Source: Candidatus Fermentibacterota bacterium (GTDB lineage Bacteria > Fermentibacterota > Fermentibacteria > Fermentibacterales > Fermentibacteraceae). From it: DNA of 16,082 nucleotides. Location: assembly GCA_002748705.1 (NCBI GenBank), contig PDSZ01000036.1:1-16082 (forward strand), written 5' to 3'. This document shows positions 1 to 6,804 of this stretch, piece after piece (position 1 is the first letter of the stretch; the number at the start of each line of letters is the position of its first letter). A program made the position numbers and the translations under genes. The notes beneath the pieces were generated by a model, which worked only from the letters and a program-made list of their open reading frames with translations, was not told the DNA's origin and made no database searches.

Positions 1-427
1 ACATCCTGCTGAATGCCTGTAGAATACTCGGTATGAAGGGCACCATCTTTTCCAGGGCTCAGTGCGGGTCAATTCGCTCGAAACTGATGAAGATCGGGAC
101 CGCAATCAAGTTCAGTGTAAGGCGGATTTCAATCAGTTTTGCCATCGGCTATCCCTGGTATAAAGAATTCTGTCAGATCCACCGGAATATATGTACCATC
201 CCACTGCGCATCTGAGAAATCCTGTGATCCTGCAGAGTATGCCTGAAAAGGCAGTAGGGGGAGTGTAGCCTCATCACTTGAGTGCCGCATTGAACCCGGT
301 GATTGGGTCCGAAATCTCTATGAAATGATACCGAATCCTATCCATTGACGAGAAGTGAACCAGAATCAGGCAGAATTCAGTGAAAAATCAGCCCTGAACG
401 AGGGGATATGAGAAATCCGGGCTAGGG
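1..427 (+). mobile_element. Right part of an IS1380-like insertion sequence (putative)
   Basis: The transposase tail ends at 215. Downstream, positions 409-427 read TGAGAAATCCGGGCTAGGG, which resembles the outward end of IS1380-family elements, whose inverted repeats typically contain a CCCGGATTT-like core read inward. A related but poorer copy (tgaaaaatcagccctgaacg) lies at 381-400. The left end and any target duplication lie outside the window, so the boundary is tentative. Between 216 and 408 I see no coding region longer than about 30 codons. Confidence 0.35.
3..215 (+). pseudogene. C-terminal fragment of an IS1380-type DDE transposase, cut by the window edge
   Basis: The frame is open from the first bases of the window to a TGA at 213-215, so it runs in from upstream. 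Only about 70 residues are visible. The segment around residues IRSKLMKIG, then SVRRISISFA and GYPWYKEF, resembles the C-terminal end of DDE_Tnp_1/IS1380 transposases, where a 'lr.KLlKIGa....vRri...lss.yPy...f' pattern is common. The catalytic DDE residues would lie upstream and cannot be judged. There is no ribosome-binding site in front of the internal ATG at 33, so that ATG is probably not a start. Whether the full gene is intact or a remnant cannot be decided from here. The family call comes from remembered patterns, not from a search. Confidence 0.5.
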
Positions 428-720
428 AGGGTTTTGCAATTGAGAAAATTCTGTCTGTAACAGGAACTGATCATGTATGATACCGGGAAACCCTCGCAGA
501 ATCTGAACTTGATCTGCTTACTGAACCTTCAGGCAGAAACATCGAATTCGAGTTCAAACCGGAAGAATCGGACTGCAGGCTCCATGCGTACCGCTGTTGC
601 TGACCTTACCTTGAAACACCTCTATGCGGTGTATTCGGAGTCAAAGGCATTTCCTCTGTAAACCATGATAACTGCATTGTCAGTCAGCGACATTGCCGTC
701 AGGCTGTCAAACCTTTCCTA
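428..720 (+). other. Gene-poor stretch with a decayed reading frame
   Basis: No convincing gene is present. One frame, starting near 439, stays open to a TGA at about 775-777 except for TGA codons at 478-480 and 601-603. Its conceptual product has protein-like pieces (for example LLTEPSGRNIEFEFKPEE), so this may be a decayed gene. I recognise no family. A small hairpin with ACACC at 616-620 and GGTGT at 628-632 is also present. Another frame, 473-661, has an ATG but no ribosome-binding site and no recognisable motif. Confidence 0.3.
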
Positions 721-723
721 CCC

Positions 724-750
724 TTGACCTGTAAGGAGTTTTTGTATAAT
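724..750 (+). promoter_or_regulatory. Sigma70-like promoter for the rpsF operon
   Basis: TTGACC at 724-729 matches the -35 consensus in five of six positions, and TATAAT at 745-750 is a perfect -10. The spacer is 15 bp, a little short of the usual 17. Transcription would start near 757, giving a leader of about 185 nt before the rpsF start. This is the strongest promoter-like sequence ahead of the ribosomal protein run and lies just upstream of a series of hairpins. Confidence 0.65.
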
Positions 751-756
751 AATAGC

Positions 757-940
757 AGTCTGCTTGCCCCGTCCTGAGTAGTCGGGGACGACGCGACTGA
801 TGGATTGTCGCCGGCCCGAGAGCAGAATGTTCAGGCACTGAAAACGCTGTTTTGCGTTTCATTTCAGACTCTTCTGTCTGTCTCCTTTCGGGTACGGTGT
901 TTGTTACACACTACTCAGAGCCGGAAGGAGGCTTTGTTAA
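757..940 (+). promoter_or_regulatory. Structured rpsF leader; helix sequesters the Shine-Dalgarno (candidate S6:S18 autoregulation site)
   Basis: The leader contains successive hairpins: CCCCG 767-771 with CGGGG 783-787; GCGAC 793-797 with GTCGC 807-811; AAACGC 842-847 with GCGTTT 854-859. Just before the gene, 880-891 (GTCTCCTTTCGG) can pair with 921-932 (CCGGAAGGAGGC) as 12 consecutive pairs, ten Watson-Crick and two G-U. This encloses the entire Shine-Dalgarno at 923-931. The 29-nt interior contains a smaller hairpin, GTGT 897-900 with ACAC 906-909. In many bacteria an S6:S18 complex binds the rpsF leader and represses its own translation, and an occluding helix here would suit that role. 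I have not matched it to a covariance model. Confidence 0.5.
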
Positions 941-1279
941 TTGCGTACTTACGAAACAGTACTGATCTGGAATTCCAGTCTCTCTGAAGCTGAGCTTAAA
1001 GCCGAGACAGGCAAGGTCCAGCAGATTGTCACAGATGGAGACGCAGAACTCCTGGGACTTGATGACTGGGGCCGCAGACAGCTCGCATACCCTATCAGCA
1101 AAGAGAACGAAGGAGTTTACCACATTGTTCACTGGAAAGGTAAAACCTCAGTCAAGGATGCTATCGACAAGATGCTCAGAATCAATGAGAACTGTCTCAG
1201 ACATCTCACTCTCCGCCAGGACAGGAACACAAGAATGGGCTCCTCCAACAAGCCGCAGGCTGCCCAGGCAGGTGAGTAA
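941..1279 (+). CDS. rpsF: 30S ribosomal protein S6
   Basis: The product is a 112-residue ribosomal protein S6 of the small-subunit platform, where it pairs with S18 and contacts the central domain of 16S rRNA. The start MRTYETVLIW is the typical first beta strand of the family (YE.. lil). WGRRQLAYPI at residues 43-52 and the following YHIVHW strand match the second conserved block. The C-terminal tail is rich in Gln, Ala and Asn and is variable in the family. I chose the TTG at 941 because a strong Shine-Dalgarno, AAGGAGG at 925-931, lies nine bases upstream and because Met1 aligns with known S6 N-termini. It is the first gene of the operon, and ssb follows after two bases. Its Shine-Dalgarno lies in a predicted leader helix. 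Confidence 0.95.
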   Translation: MRTYETVLIWNSSLSEAELKAETGKVQQIVTDGDAELLGLDDWGRRQLAYPISKENEGVYHIVHWKGKTSVKDAIDKMLRINENCLRHLTLRQDRNTRMGSSNKPQAAQAGE

Positions 1280-1281
1280 CT

Positions 1282-1722
1282 GTGGATCTCCGGCTGCCCA
1301 GCTTGAACAAGGTTCTTATCTCCGGTAATCTTACCGACGATCCCAGAACCAACATTCTTGAGAACGGCACTCATGTGGCAAACTTTCGCATTGCAAGCAA
1401 CCAGAGATACAAAGGTCGTGACGGCGACTGGCGCGACAAAACCTGCTTCGTTGATGTTGTTACCTGGAGGCAACTTGCTGAAAGGGTAGCCAGCAGGCTT
1501 CACAAAGGCAGTCCTGTTGTTATTGAAGGGGAACTGCAGTACACCCAGTGGAACGCACAGGATGGATCAAAGCGAAGCAGAATTGAAATTCTGGCGAGAA
1601 GCGTTCAGATGCTGGAAAAGCAGGGAGATTCCAGTGGTTCCTCCTACAACAGGAATCAGGAAGAGCCTCCTCGTCGGGAGACATACGAGGAACCTTCCTA
1701 CTCGGATGATATTCCGTTCTAG
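1282..1722 (+). CDS. ssb: Single-stranded DNA-binding protein SSB
   Basis: This is a 146-residue SSB that coats ssDNA during replication, recombination and repair. The OB fold covers roughly residues 7-112: NKVLISGNLTDDP, then NGTHVANFRIASN, CFVDVVTW, LHKGSPVVIEGELQ and RSRIEILARSVQML follow in the canonical order. A short disordered linker rich in Ser, Asn and Glu leads to the acidic tip SDDIPF, the canonical peptide that recruits SSB partners. The start is a GTG at 1282, two bases after the rpsF stop, with a modest GGTGAG at 1271-1276 as ribosome-binding site. The position between rpsF and rpsR is the usual bacterial one, and translation is probably coupled to rpsF. Confidence 0.95.
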   Translation: MDLRLPSLNKVLISGNLTDDPRTNILENGTHVANFRIASNQRYKGRDGDWRDKTCFVDVVTWRQLAERVASRLHKGSPVVIEGELQYTQWNAQDGSKRSRIEILARSVQMLEKQGDSSGSSYNRNQEEPPRRETYEEPSYSDDIPF

Positions 1723-1875
1723 TGTTTCGGAAAACTTGTGTATTCTGCTGTTTTCAACTGCTTCAGTGAGTGAACCAGAAGGTTCAACAGAACAGCTGTG
1801 CGCCTGTGCCAGCTTGAGCTGAACAGACAGAAATGGTAAATACATGAAAATTTCAACTATGACAGGAACCCAGCC
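1723..1875 (+). other. Intergenic spacer with small hairpins
   Basis: This is the longest gap inside the ribosomal operon. TGAACC at 1771-1776 and GGTTCA at 1781-1786 form a 6-bp stem closed by AGAA. Further on, CAGCT...AGCTG (1810-1821) forms a near-palindrome. There is no U-run after the stem, so it is not a classic intrinsic terminator. It could be an RNA processing or attenuation point between ssb and the downstream OB-fold gene. I see no promoter with both boxes. Confidence 0.25.
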
Positions 1876-2223
1876 ATGACTGAGCAGATACCTGATCAGG
1901 ATTACCCTTCTCTTAATTACTTTGCAGTAACCGGAATTGTAAAAAGAAGGAAGGGTATAAATCTTACAAGGCAAGGCATACCTGTAATTCATCTGTTTGT
2001 GGAGAATGTTGCCGAAACATGGCCGGGAAGTGGCAAAACCGTAAAAACAGAGTTCCAGATAGATCTCTGGGGTAACGCAACTTCCTTCCTGGACAGTAAA
2101 CTGAAGGTGGGCTCTGTTATCCTCGCTGAAGGAAGGCTTGCCCACAAGAAAACAGAAGACCATACCGGCGGTGTACACTACCATACAGTATTACACGCCA
2201 GCCGAATAGAAGTTATCTCATAA
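1876..2223 (+). CDS. Second SSB-type OB-fold protein lacking the acidic tail, in the priB position
   Basis: A 115-residue protein that I read as a single SSB-like OB fold. NYFAVTGIVKRRKG corresponds to the first SSB strand, IPVIHLFVENVA to the strand that in SSB reads 'vaNFrlA.nr', TEFQIDLWGNATSFL to 'tdf..vv.Wgk.Ae', and VGSVILAEGRLAHKK to 'kGs.v.veGrL'. The chain stops just after the last strand (ASRIEVIS), so the flexible linker and DDIPF tip of true SSBs are absent. In E. coli the gene between rpsF and rpsR encodes PriB, itself a tailless SSB-derived OB-fold protein of the replication restart primosome. A similar role is possible but not shown. The ATG at 1876 has AGGA at 1865-1867 region eight bases upstream. 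Confidence 0.7.
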   Translation: MTEQIPDQDYPSLNYFAVTGIVKRRKGINLTRQGIPVIHLFVENVAETWPGSGKTVKTEFQIDLWGNATSFLDSKLKVGSVILAEGRLAHKKTEDHTGGVHYHTVLHASRIEVIS

Positions 2224-2239
2224 AGAAAGGAATAGCTTA

Positions 2240-2494
2240 ATGCCTGTTCGTAAAAAGCGTAAAGGCCCCAAGAAGCCTGCGAGAAAAAAGAAGTGCCGCT
2301 TCTGCATGAACCCAACAATGGAAATATCCTACAAGAATGAGAAGATGGTACAGCGTTACATCAGTGACAGAGGCAAGATTGTTGCCAAGAGAGTCAGCGG
2401 TAATTGTGCCAAGCACCAGAGAATGGTTGCCCGTGAACTGAAGATTGCAAGATTCCTGGCTCTGGCACCGTTCATCCGCGAGCACTACAGGTAG
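2240..2494 (+). CDS. rpsR: 30S ribosomal protein S18 (zinc-ribbon C+ form)
   Basis: The product is an 84-residue S18, the partner of S6 on the 30S platform. A very basic N-terminus is followed by CRFC (Cys19, Cys22), YISDRGKIVAKRVSGNC (Cys56) and AKHQ (His59), then the conserved ARELKIARFLALAPF helix. CxxC plus CxxH is the metal-binding pattern of the C+ form of S18, so zinc binding is likely. The ATG at 2240 has AAAGGAA at 2226-2232 as Shine-Dalgarno. The gene begins 16 bases after the stop of the OB-fold gene, and the next gene starts within ten bases of its stop. Confidence 0.95.
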   Translation: MPVRKKRKGPKKPARKKKCRFCMNPTMEISYKNEKMVQRYISDRGKIVAKRVSGNCAKHQRMVARELKIARFLALAPFIREHYR

Positions 2495-2501
2495 AGTGAC
2501 C

Positions 2502-3383
2502 TTGATAAAGAAAAGCAGAACCGGAGTTCTGATCTGGGGAATAGCGTCCCTTGTGGCAGGTCTTCCATTTCTAGCAGCAGGAACAGCAGCCTGGCTGCTT
2601 TCTGAAAAGCTGTACAGAGGGCTGACCATTACAGCGGTTTTGCTTTTCGCAGTCTGGTATCTCACAGGAGTAAGCGGAGCAGTGGTCTCCGCAGTTTGCG
2701 CAGTAACTGCTGTTTCCGCAGCCAGAAGCAGATTGTCAGTCATGAAAGGAATAATCTGGACCACAGGGCTTTCTCTGCTCTCAGGCGGTCTTCTCTCTCT
2801 GGGCTTTTCCGGATTCATGAACATAAGCCCGGTCGAGATAGATTCTCTCAGGGAGATGTACACTTCTGCAGGCATTGAAGCTTCATTGGTTGAGAGAATC
2901 ATTGAGCTTGTTATCTATTTCTCTCCAGGCATTGGAGCAGTACAGCTTGCAGGAGGATCAGTGGTTGCTTTCATGCTTTTCAGGGCTCTGTCTCTGAACA
3001 GCGGGACCCTTAACTATCTGCAGGAGAAGGTTCAGTTAAGGATTCACTGGGCTTTCGCCTGGTTTCCGATAATCTGCCTTCTTGCTGTGGTCGGAGCAAG
3101 ATCATTTCCTCTGCCTGACCCACTTGTTCAGACAGCAGGGAACCTGCTTGTCTTCATTGCACTTCCATACTTTCTGGAAGGATTGCAGGTTGTACTGGCA
3201 TGGGCAAAGCGTCTTCCTGGAATGATGTTCCTTCTGGCAGCAGTCACTGTACTGGCAACACCTCTGATATTGGGGCTTACTCTTGTTACAGGAATACTGG
3301 ACACCTGGTTCGATTACAGAAAAAAACTGGAAAACAGGATCGAAAGGAACGAAAATGAAGGTTCTTCTGATAAAGACCGTTGA
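2502..3383 (+). CDS. DUF2232 family integral membrane protein
   Basis: The product is a hydrophobic protein of about 293 residues with roughly eight predicted membrane segments, beginning with GVLIWGIASLVAGLPFLAAG and ending in a charged tail (YRKKLENRIERNENEGSSDKDR region). The location between rpsR and rplI, the length and the hydrophobic profile all fit DUF2232 (YybS-like) proteins, which are commonly encoded next to these ribosomal genes and have no established biochemical role. I favour the TTG at 2502 over the GTG at 2496: both leave the membrane protein intact, but 2502 is better spaced from the weak AGGTAGAG ribosome-binding site at the rpsR stop. Starting at 2445 would add residues read out of frame from rpsR. 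Its end overlaps rplI by 29 bases. Confidence 0.75.
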   Translation: MIKKSRTGVLIWGIASLVAGLPFLAAGTAAWLLSEKLYRGLTITAVLLFAVWYLTGVSGAVVSAVCAVTAVSAARSRLSVMKGIIWTTGLSLLSGGLLSLGFSGFMNISPVEIDSLREMYTSAGIEASLVERIIELVIYFSPGIGAVQLAGGSVVAFMLFRALSLNSGTLNYLQEKVQLRIHWAFAWFPIICLLAVVGARSFPLPDPLVQTAGNLLVFIALPYFLEGLQVVLAWAKRLPGMMFLLAAVTVLATPLILGLTLVTGILDTWFDYRKKLENRIERNENEGSSDKDR

Positions 3384-3801
3384 TTCGCTGGGTACAGCGG
3401 GCGATGTGGTCACGGTAGCTGCAGGCTACGCACGGAACTACCTCCTTCCCAAAAAGCTTGCAGTTATTGCCACACCGGGCTCCATGAAAATGGCTGCCTC
3501 TCTGAAAGCTGCTGCAGAGGCAAAAGCCCTTGAAGAAAACAAGGCTGCAGAAACCCTTGCTGCAAAGCTGAGAGAAACTGAACTCTCCTTCTCTGCAACA
3601 GCAGATGAGAATGGTCAGCTTTACGGTGGAATTGGTGAAAGGGAAATTGCAGCTGCTCTAGTTGAGAAAAACTTTGAGATAGACAGGAACCAGATAATTC
3701 TTCCTGCACACATCAAGAATGTTGGTGAACATGAAGTTGAGATCAAGGTTCATGGAGAAATCCACGAGAAGATTAAGGTAAGGGTAGAGGCCCAGAGCTG
3801 A
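3355..3801 (+). CDS. rplI: 50S ribosomal protein L9
   Basis: A 148-residue L9, the elongated two-domain protein at the base of the L1 stalk. The N-terminal rRNA-binding domain shows the family signature: MKVLLIKTVDSLGTAGDVVTV, GYARNYLLPKKLA, then a long Ala/Lys/Glu-rich helix (about residues 45-80) and the C-terminal domain with the YGGIGEREIAAAL block. The start is the ATG at 3355, with AAAGGA at 3343-3348. It aligns exactly with family N-termini, so the longer in-frame extension from 3283 is not used. The gene overlaps the DUF2232 gene by 29 bases and shares one base with tsaD, so translation along this part of the operon is probably coupled. Confidence 0.95.
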   Translation: MKVLLIKTVDSLGTAGDVVTVAAGYARNYLLPKKLAVIATPGSMKMAASLKAAAEAKALEENKAAETLAAKLRETELSFSATADENGQLYGGIGEREIAAALVEKNFEIDRNQIILPAHIKNVGEHEVEIKVHGEIHEKIKVRVEAQS

Positions 3802-4808
3802 TGCGTCTTCTTGCAGTGGAAACATCATGTGACGATTCTGCTGCGGCGGTTCTGGATGAAAGGGGAAAGCCTCTGGCTGAACTTGTTTCAACCCAGACCG
3901 ACCATGTTTCACACGGGGGGGTAGTGCCGGAAATAGCCTCAAGGCTGCATCTGGCTGTCCTTCCAGGTATTGTCAGGGAGGTGCTGGACAAAGCCGGTAT
4001 CTCCCTGAAAGATATAGATGCCTTTGCTGCAACCTCAGGGCCTGGACTGACCGGCTCACTGCTGGTAGGGCTTTCGTGGACAAAAGCTGCAGCTTTTGCG
4101 CTGAAAAAACCGTTTCTTGCCATAAATCACCTGGCAGCTCATCTTCACATACACTGGGGTTCTCCTGTGGAGTTTCCTGCTGTAGCCCTTCTTGTCAGCG
4201 GCGGGCATACCATGCTCTTTCACATGACTTCCTGGTCCTCATGCAAACTGCTGGGTTCCACCAGAGACGACGCAGCAGGAGAAGCTTTTGACAAAACAGC
4301 CAAACTTATGGATATGGGATTTCCAGGGGGCAGAATCATTGATGAGATTGCTGAACGGGGGAACTCAAGTGCAGTTGAGCTTCCTTCTCCCCTTGGAAAC
4401 AAGCGAATACCTGAATTCAGTTTCAGCGGCCTGAAAACAGCTGTCAGGCTCCAATGGGAGGAAGGCAGTTCATCCAGGGAGGATATGGCTGCGTCTTTCA
4501 GAAAAACAGTATGCGATATTCTTGTTTCAAAAACACTCTATCAGGCTTCGACTCTAGGTGCAAAATCAGTGCTTGCAGCAGGGGGCGTTTCAGCCAACTC
4601 CCTGCTTCGCAGGGAACTCTCTGAAAAGGGTTCCAAAAGAGGGCTGAAGGTTTTTCTTCCTGAGATGAATCATACAATGGATAACGCAGTAATGGTTGGC
4701 CGGGCAGCTCTCTCTGTACTGAAGACTGAGCCGGCATTTTCTTCTTCTCTCTCGGTCAGCACTTTTCCCCGCTGGCACGGAACGGAACTTTCTCCCCTTT
4801 CCCGCTGA
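3801..4808 (+). CDS. tsaD: tRNA N6-adenosine threonylcarbamoyltransferase TsaD
   Basis: A 335-residue TsaD (Kae1/YgjD family). With TsaB and TsaE it transfers the threonylcarbamoyl group from threonylcarbamoyl-AMP to A37 of ANN-decoding tRNAs, giving t6A. The ASKHA-fold motifs are all present in order: VETSCDDSAAAV at 6-17, VVPEIASRLH at 41-50, TSGPGLTGSLLVG at 78-90, the metal-binding NHLAAH (His110, His114), LLVSGGHTML at 130-139, STRDDAAGEAFDKTAKLM at 153-170, PEFSFSGLKTAV, AAGGVSANSLLR at 259-270 and MDNAVMVG, whose Asp294 is the third metal ligand. It therefore looks functional. The ATG overlaps the rplI stop (TGATG). TsaB, TsaE and TsaC are not in this window. Confidence 0.95.
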   Translation: MRLLAVETSCDDSAAAVLDERGKPLAELVSTQTDHVSHGGVVPEIASRLHLAVLPGIVREVLDKAGISLKDIDAFAATSGPGLTGSLLVGLSWTKAAAFALKKPFLAINHLAAHLHIHWGSPVEFPAVALLVSGGHTMLFHMTSWSSCKLLGSTRDDAAGEAFDKTAKLMDMGFPGGRIIDEIAERGNSSAVELPSPLGNKRIPEFSFSGLKTAVRLQWEEGSSSREDMAASFRKTVCDILVSKTLYQASTLGAKSVLAAGGVSANSLLRRELSEKGSKRGLKVFLPEMNHTMDNAVMVGRAALSVLKTEPAFSSSLSVSTFPRWHGTELSPLSR

Positions 4809-4826
4809 CACCCAGCCCTTCATGAA

Positions 4827-4841
4827 CTATCTTTTTGATAG
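4827..4841 (+). other. Small hairpin between tsaD and acpS
   Basis: CTATC at 4827-4831 pairs with GATAG at 4837-4841 around a TTTTT loop. It lies in the 48-base gap before acpS, just upstream of the AAAGGA ribosome-binding site at 4846-4851. The stem is short and the U-run is in the loop, so it is not a terminator. It may tune acpS expression or be chance. Confidence 0.2.
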
Positions 4842-4856
4842 AGAGAAAGGATAATC

Positions 4857-5210
4857 ATGATTGTGGGAACTGATGTGGTGGAGCACGACAGATTCCGTAA
4901 ATCTATCTGCAGAAACAACGGCAAACTCAGGCAAAGGCTTTTCCGCCCTGATGAACTTTCAGCCAACCCTTCAGTAAAGGATATGGCGGTTTTCTTCTCA
5001 GTTAAGGAATCTGTGGCAAAGGCTATGGGCACAGGGTTTGATGTTTCATTGTCATGGCATGATATCAAGGTTTCTGAAAACTGCGGAAAACTTCAGGTAA
5101 CGCTGTCCGGAAGGGCTGCAGAACTTGCAGGAAACAGAGTAGCCATTGTGTCGGCTTCATCCAGCGATACAAGAACGCTAACTTGTGTTATTCTGGCTGA
5201 AAGGAGCTGA
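4857..5210 (+). CDS. acpS: Holo-[acyl-carrier-protein] synthase
   Basis: A 117-residue phosphopantetheinyl transferase of the AcpS type, which moves 4'-phosphopantetheine from CoA to the serine of acyl carrier protein to activate fatty acid synthesis. The two magnesium-binding blocks are visible: GTDVVEHDRF near the N-terminus (Asp6, Glu9) and FFSVKESVAKAMGTG at about 47-60 (Lys50, Glu51). The W.DI.V strand follows, as in the family. The C-terminal block is less typical: where relatives read 'v.iSHe...a.A.v..e', this protein reads IVSASSSDTRTLTCVILAE, so the usual Ser-His pair is missing. AAAGGA at 4846-4851 supports the ATG at 4857. The NAD(P)HX repair gene starts one base after its stop, and acpS next to that gene is a common bacterial arrangement. 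Confidence 0.9.
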   Translation: MIVGTDVVEHDRFRKSICRNNGKLRQRLFRPDELSANPSVKDMAVFFSVKESVAKAMGTGFDVSLSWHDIKVSENCGKLQVTLSGRAAELAGNRVAIVSASSSDTRTLTCVILAERS

Positions 5211-5211
5211 A

Positions 5212-6744
5212 ATGGCTTTCTGGCTCACCCCTTCCGAGATTACTGAGCTTGACAGAAATACCATAAATGCAGGCACACCAGGGCTTGTTCTCATGGAGCG
5301 CGCAGGTCTGGCAGTTGCCAGAACGGTAAAACAAATTCTTCCTGATGCCAGTGGAATGATAGTTCTCTACTGCGGTTCGGGAAATAATGGAGGCGACGGA
5401 TTCGTAACTGCCAGAATCCTTCGTGAAATGGGATACAATGTTATTGTTCGTCCCTCTTTCGGACCTTCCAGCAGAATAACAGATGAATGCAGGGTAAACA
5501 TGGAAAGCTATGTCTTCGCAGGAGGCCTTATCTCCCATGAACCTCAGATAACTGCCAGACTGGCTGTAGATGCCCTTCTTGGAGTGGGATTCACAGGAAA
5601 TCTTCGAGGAGGAACCCTTGACCTTGCTGTGGAGTGTTCCAGTCTGGGATGCCCTGTTGTGGCAGTTGATATTCCCACAGGAGTAGACGGCCTTACTGGA
5701 AAATGCGACAAATCTGCCGTAAAGGCTGATATAACAATAACTTTTGCTGCTCCTAAGCTTGGGCTTCTTATTCCCCCGGGCTGTGGAATGTGCGGTTCAC
5801 TGCTTCTTGAGGATATAGGAATTCACATTCCCAAAAACGATAAAAGAAGAGTCATGGACATGGAGTACGCAAGGAGCATACTGCCTTCAAGACCTGTAGA
5901 TTCCCACAAGGGCACCTACGGTAAAGTTCTGGTACTTGGAGGTTCTGAGAAAATGCCCGGTGCTCCCATGATGGTTTCAATGGGGGCTCTCAGAGCCGGT
6001 TGCGGTCTTGTGGAACTCTGTGTTCCTCTCCCTGCTTCAACAGCTGTAGCAGGCCGTATTCCAGAAACTATCTGTTCATACTTCCTTCCTGGAGATGTCA
6101 CCTCCCTTCCTGATCCTGACGGTTATTCCGTTGCAGTGATCGGACCGGGAATGGGCAAATCGGCAAGCACAGAAAAGGTTGTTAGATACATAGTTGGAAA
6201 CTGGAAAATTCCACTGGTACTGGATGCAGATGCGCTGAATGTTATTGACTCAACACTTGCTGACATGATTAGAAATTATCCTGCTGATGTGGCAATTACT
6301 CCTCATCCCGGAGAACTCAGGAGACTTACCGGATGCGGAGACAGCCTGAATGAAAGGTTCCAGGCAGCGGAAAAAACGGCAAAAGCCCTGGGAGTCTCTC
6401 TGCTTCTTAAAGGCAAGCCATCCCAGGCTTTTTCTGAAGACGGAAGAAGAATTATGACAGCAGCAGGAAATCACGGACTCTCAACTGGAGGAACCGGTGA
6501 TGTGCTTGCAGGAATTGTTGCCGGATTAATGGCTCAGGGTTGTGCTGGAATGGAATCTATATGTTTGAGTTCATTCATTCACGGCATGGCTTCAGAGCTA
6601 TACAGCAGAGCATCATCACCAAGATCCCTGCTGCCCGATGATCTGGTCAGTCTCATCGGTGAAGTACTTTACCTGATTGAGCATGGGAAAAAAGATGCAT
6701 TTCTTGGAGGTTTTCCATACTGGACTTCAGGAATACGATTGTAA
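5212..6744 (+). CDS. nnrDE (nnr): Bifunctional NAD(P)HX epimerase / ADP-dependent NAD(P)HX dehydratase
   Basis: A 510-residue fusion that repairs hydrated NADH and NADPH. The N-terminal YjeF_N epimerase domain (about 1-215) shows LMERAG, the nucleotide-binding CGSGNNGGDGF at 54-64, VDALLGVGFTG and VVAVDIPTGVDGLTG. It interconverts the R and S epimers of NAD(P)HX. The C-terminal ribokinase-like domain (about 225-500) shows KGTYGKVLVLGG, MPGAPMM, ALRAGCGLVEL, VIGPGMG, LDADALNV, ITPHPGELRRL, LLLKG and STGGTGDVLAG (Asp430 the expected catalytic residue). It dehydrates the S form using ADP. The ATG at 5212 has AAGGAG at 5201-5206, so the upstream in-frame ATG at 5185 is not used. It directly follows acpS. 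The E. coli yjeF neighbour tsaE is not present here. Confidence 0.95.
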   Translation: MAFWLTPSEITELDRNTINAGTPGLVLMERAGLAVARTVKQILPDASGMIVLYCGSGNNGGDGFVTARILREMGYNVIVRPSFGPSSRITDECRVNMESYVFAGGLISHEPQITARLAVDALLGVGFTGNLRGGTLDLAVECSSLGCPVVAVDIPTGVDGLTGKCDKSAVKADITITFAAPKLGLLIPPGCGMCGSLLLEDIGIHIPKNDKRRVMDMEYARSILPSRPVDSHKGTYGKVLVLGGSEKMPGAPMMVSMGALRAGCGLVELCVPLPASTAVAGRIPETICSYFLPGDVTSLPDPDGYSVAVIGPGMGKSASTEKVVRYIVGNWKIPLVLDADALNVIDSTLADMIRNYPADVAITPHPGELRRLTGCGDSLNERFQAAEKTAKALGVSLLLKGKPSQAFSEDGRRIMTAAGNHGLSTGGTGDVLAGIVAGLMAQGCAGMESICLSSFIHGMASELYSRASSPRSLLPDDLVSLIGEVLYLIEHGKKDAFLGGFPYWTSGIRL

Positions 6745-6804
6745 AGATTAAGAGTATAGATAGAAAACAGACAATCTTACCAAAAAGAGGGGGACGGTGA
6801 CAAA

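Noticed and set aside
262..345. Possible IS66-like C-terminal peptide in frame (CRIEPGDWVRNLYEMIPN)
   Set aside because: The similarity to IS66 tails is only by a few spaced residues, and the reading frame is under 35 codons.
439..777. TGA recoding (Trp, Gly or selenocysteine) to explain the two in-frame TGAs
   Set aside because: TGA is the functional stop of several genes in this window (for example rplI, acpS, tsaD, the porin), and no selenocysteine insertion hairpin is evident.
1567..2184. Long minus-strand ORF (205 codons) opposite ssb and the OB-fold gene
   Set aside because: It lies antisense to two recognisable SSB-type genes, has no ribosome-binding site and shows no family pattern.
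2237..2902. Long minus-strand ORF (221 codons) opposite rpsR and the DUF2232 gene
   Set aside because: Shadow of conserved + strand genes; the translation is low-complexity and unrecognisable.
3283..3354. Upstream extension of rplI to an in-frame ATG
   Set aside because: L9 family N-termini begin at MKVLL, which has its own Shine-Dalgarno at 3343-3348; the extension is DUF2232 sequence read in another frame.
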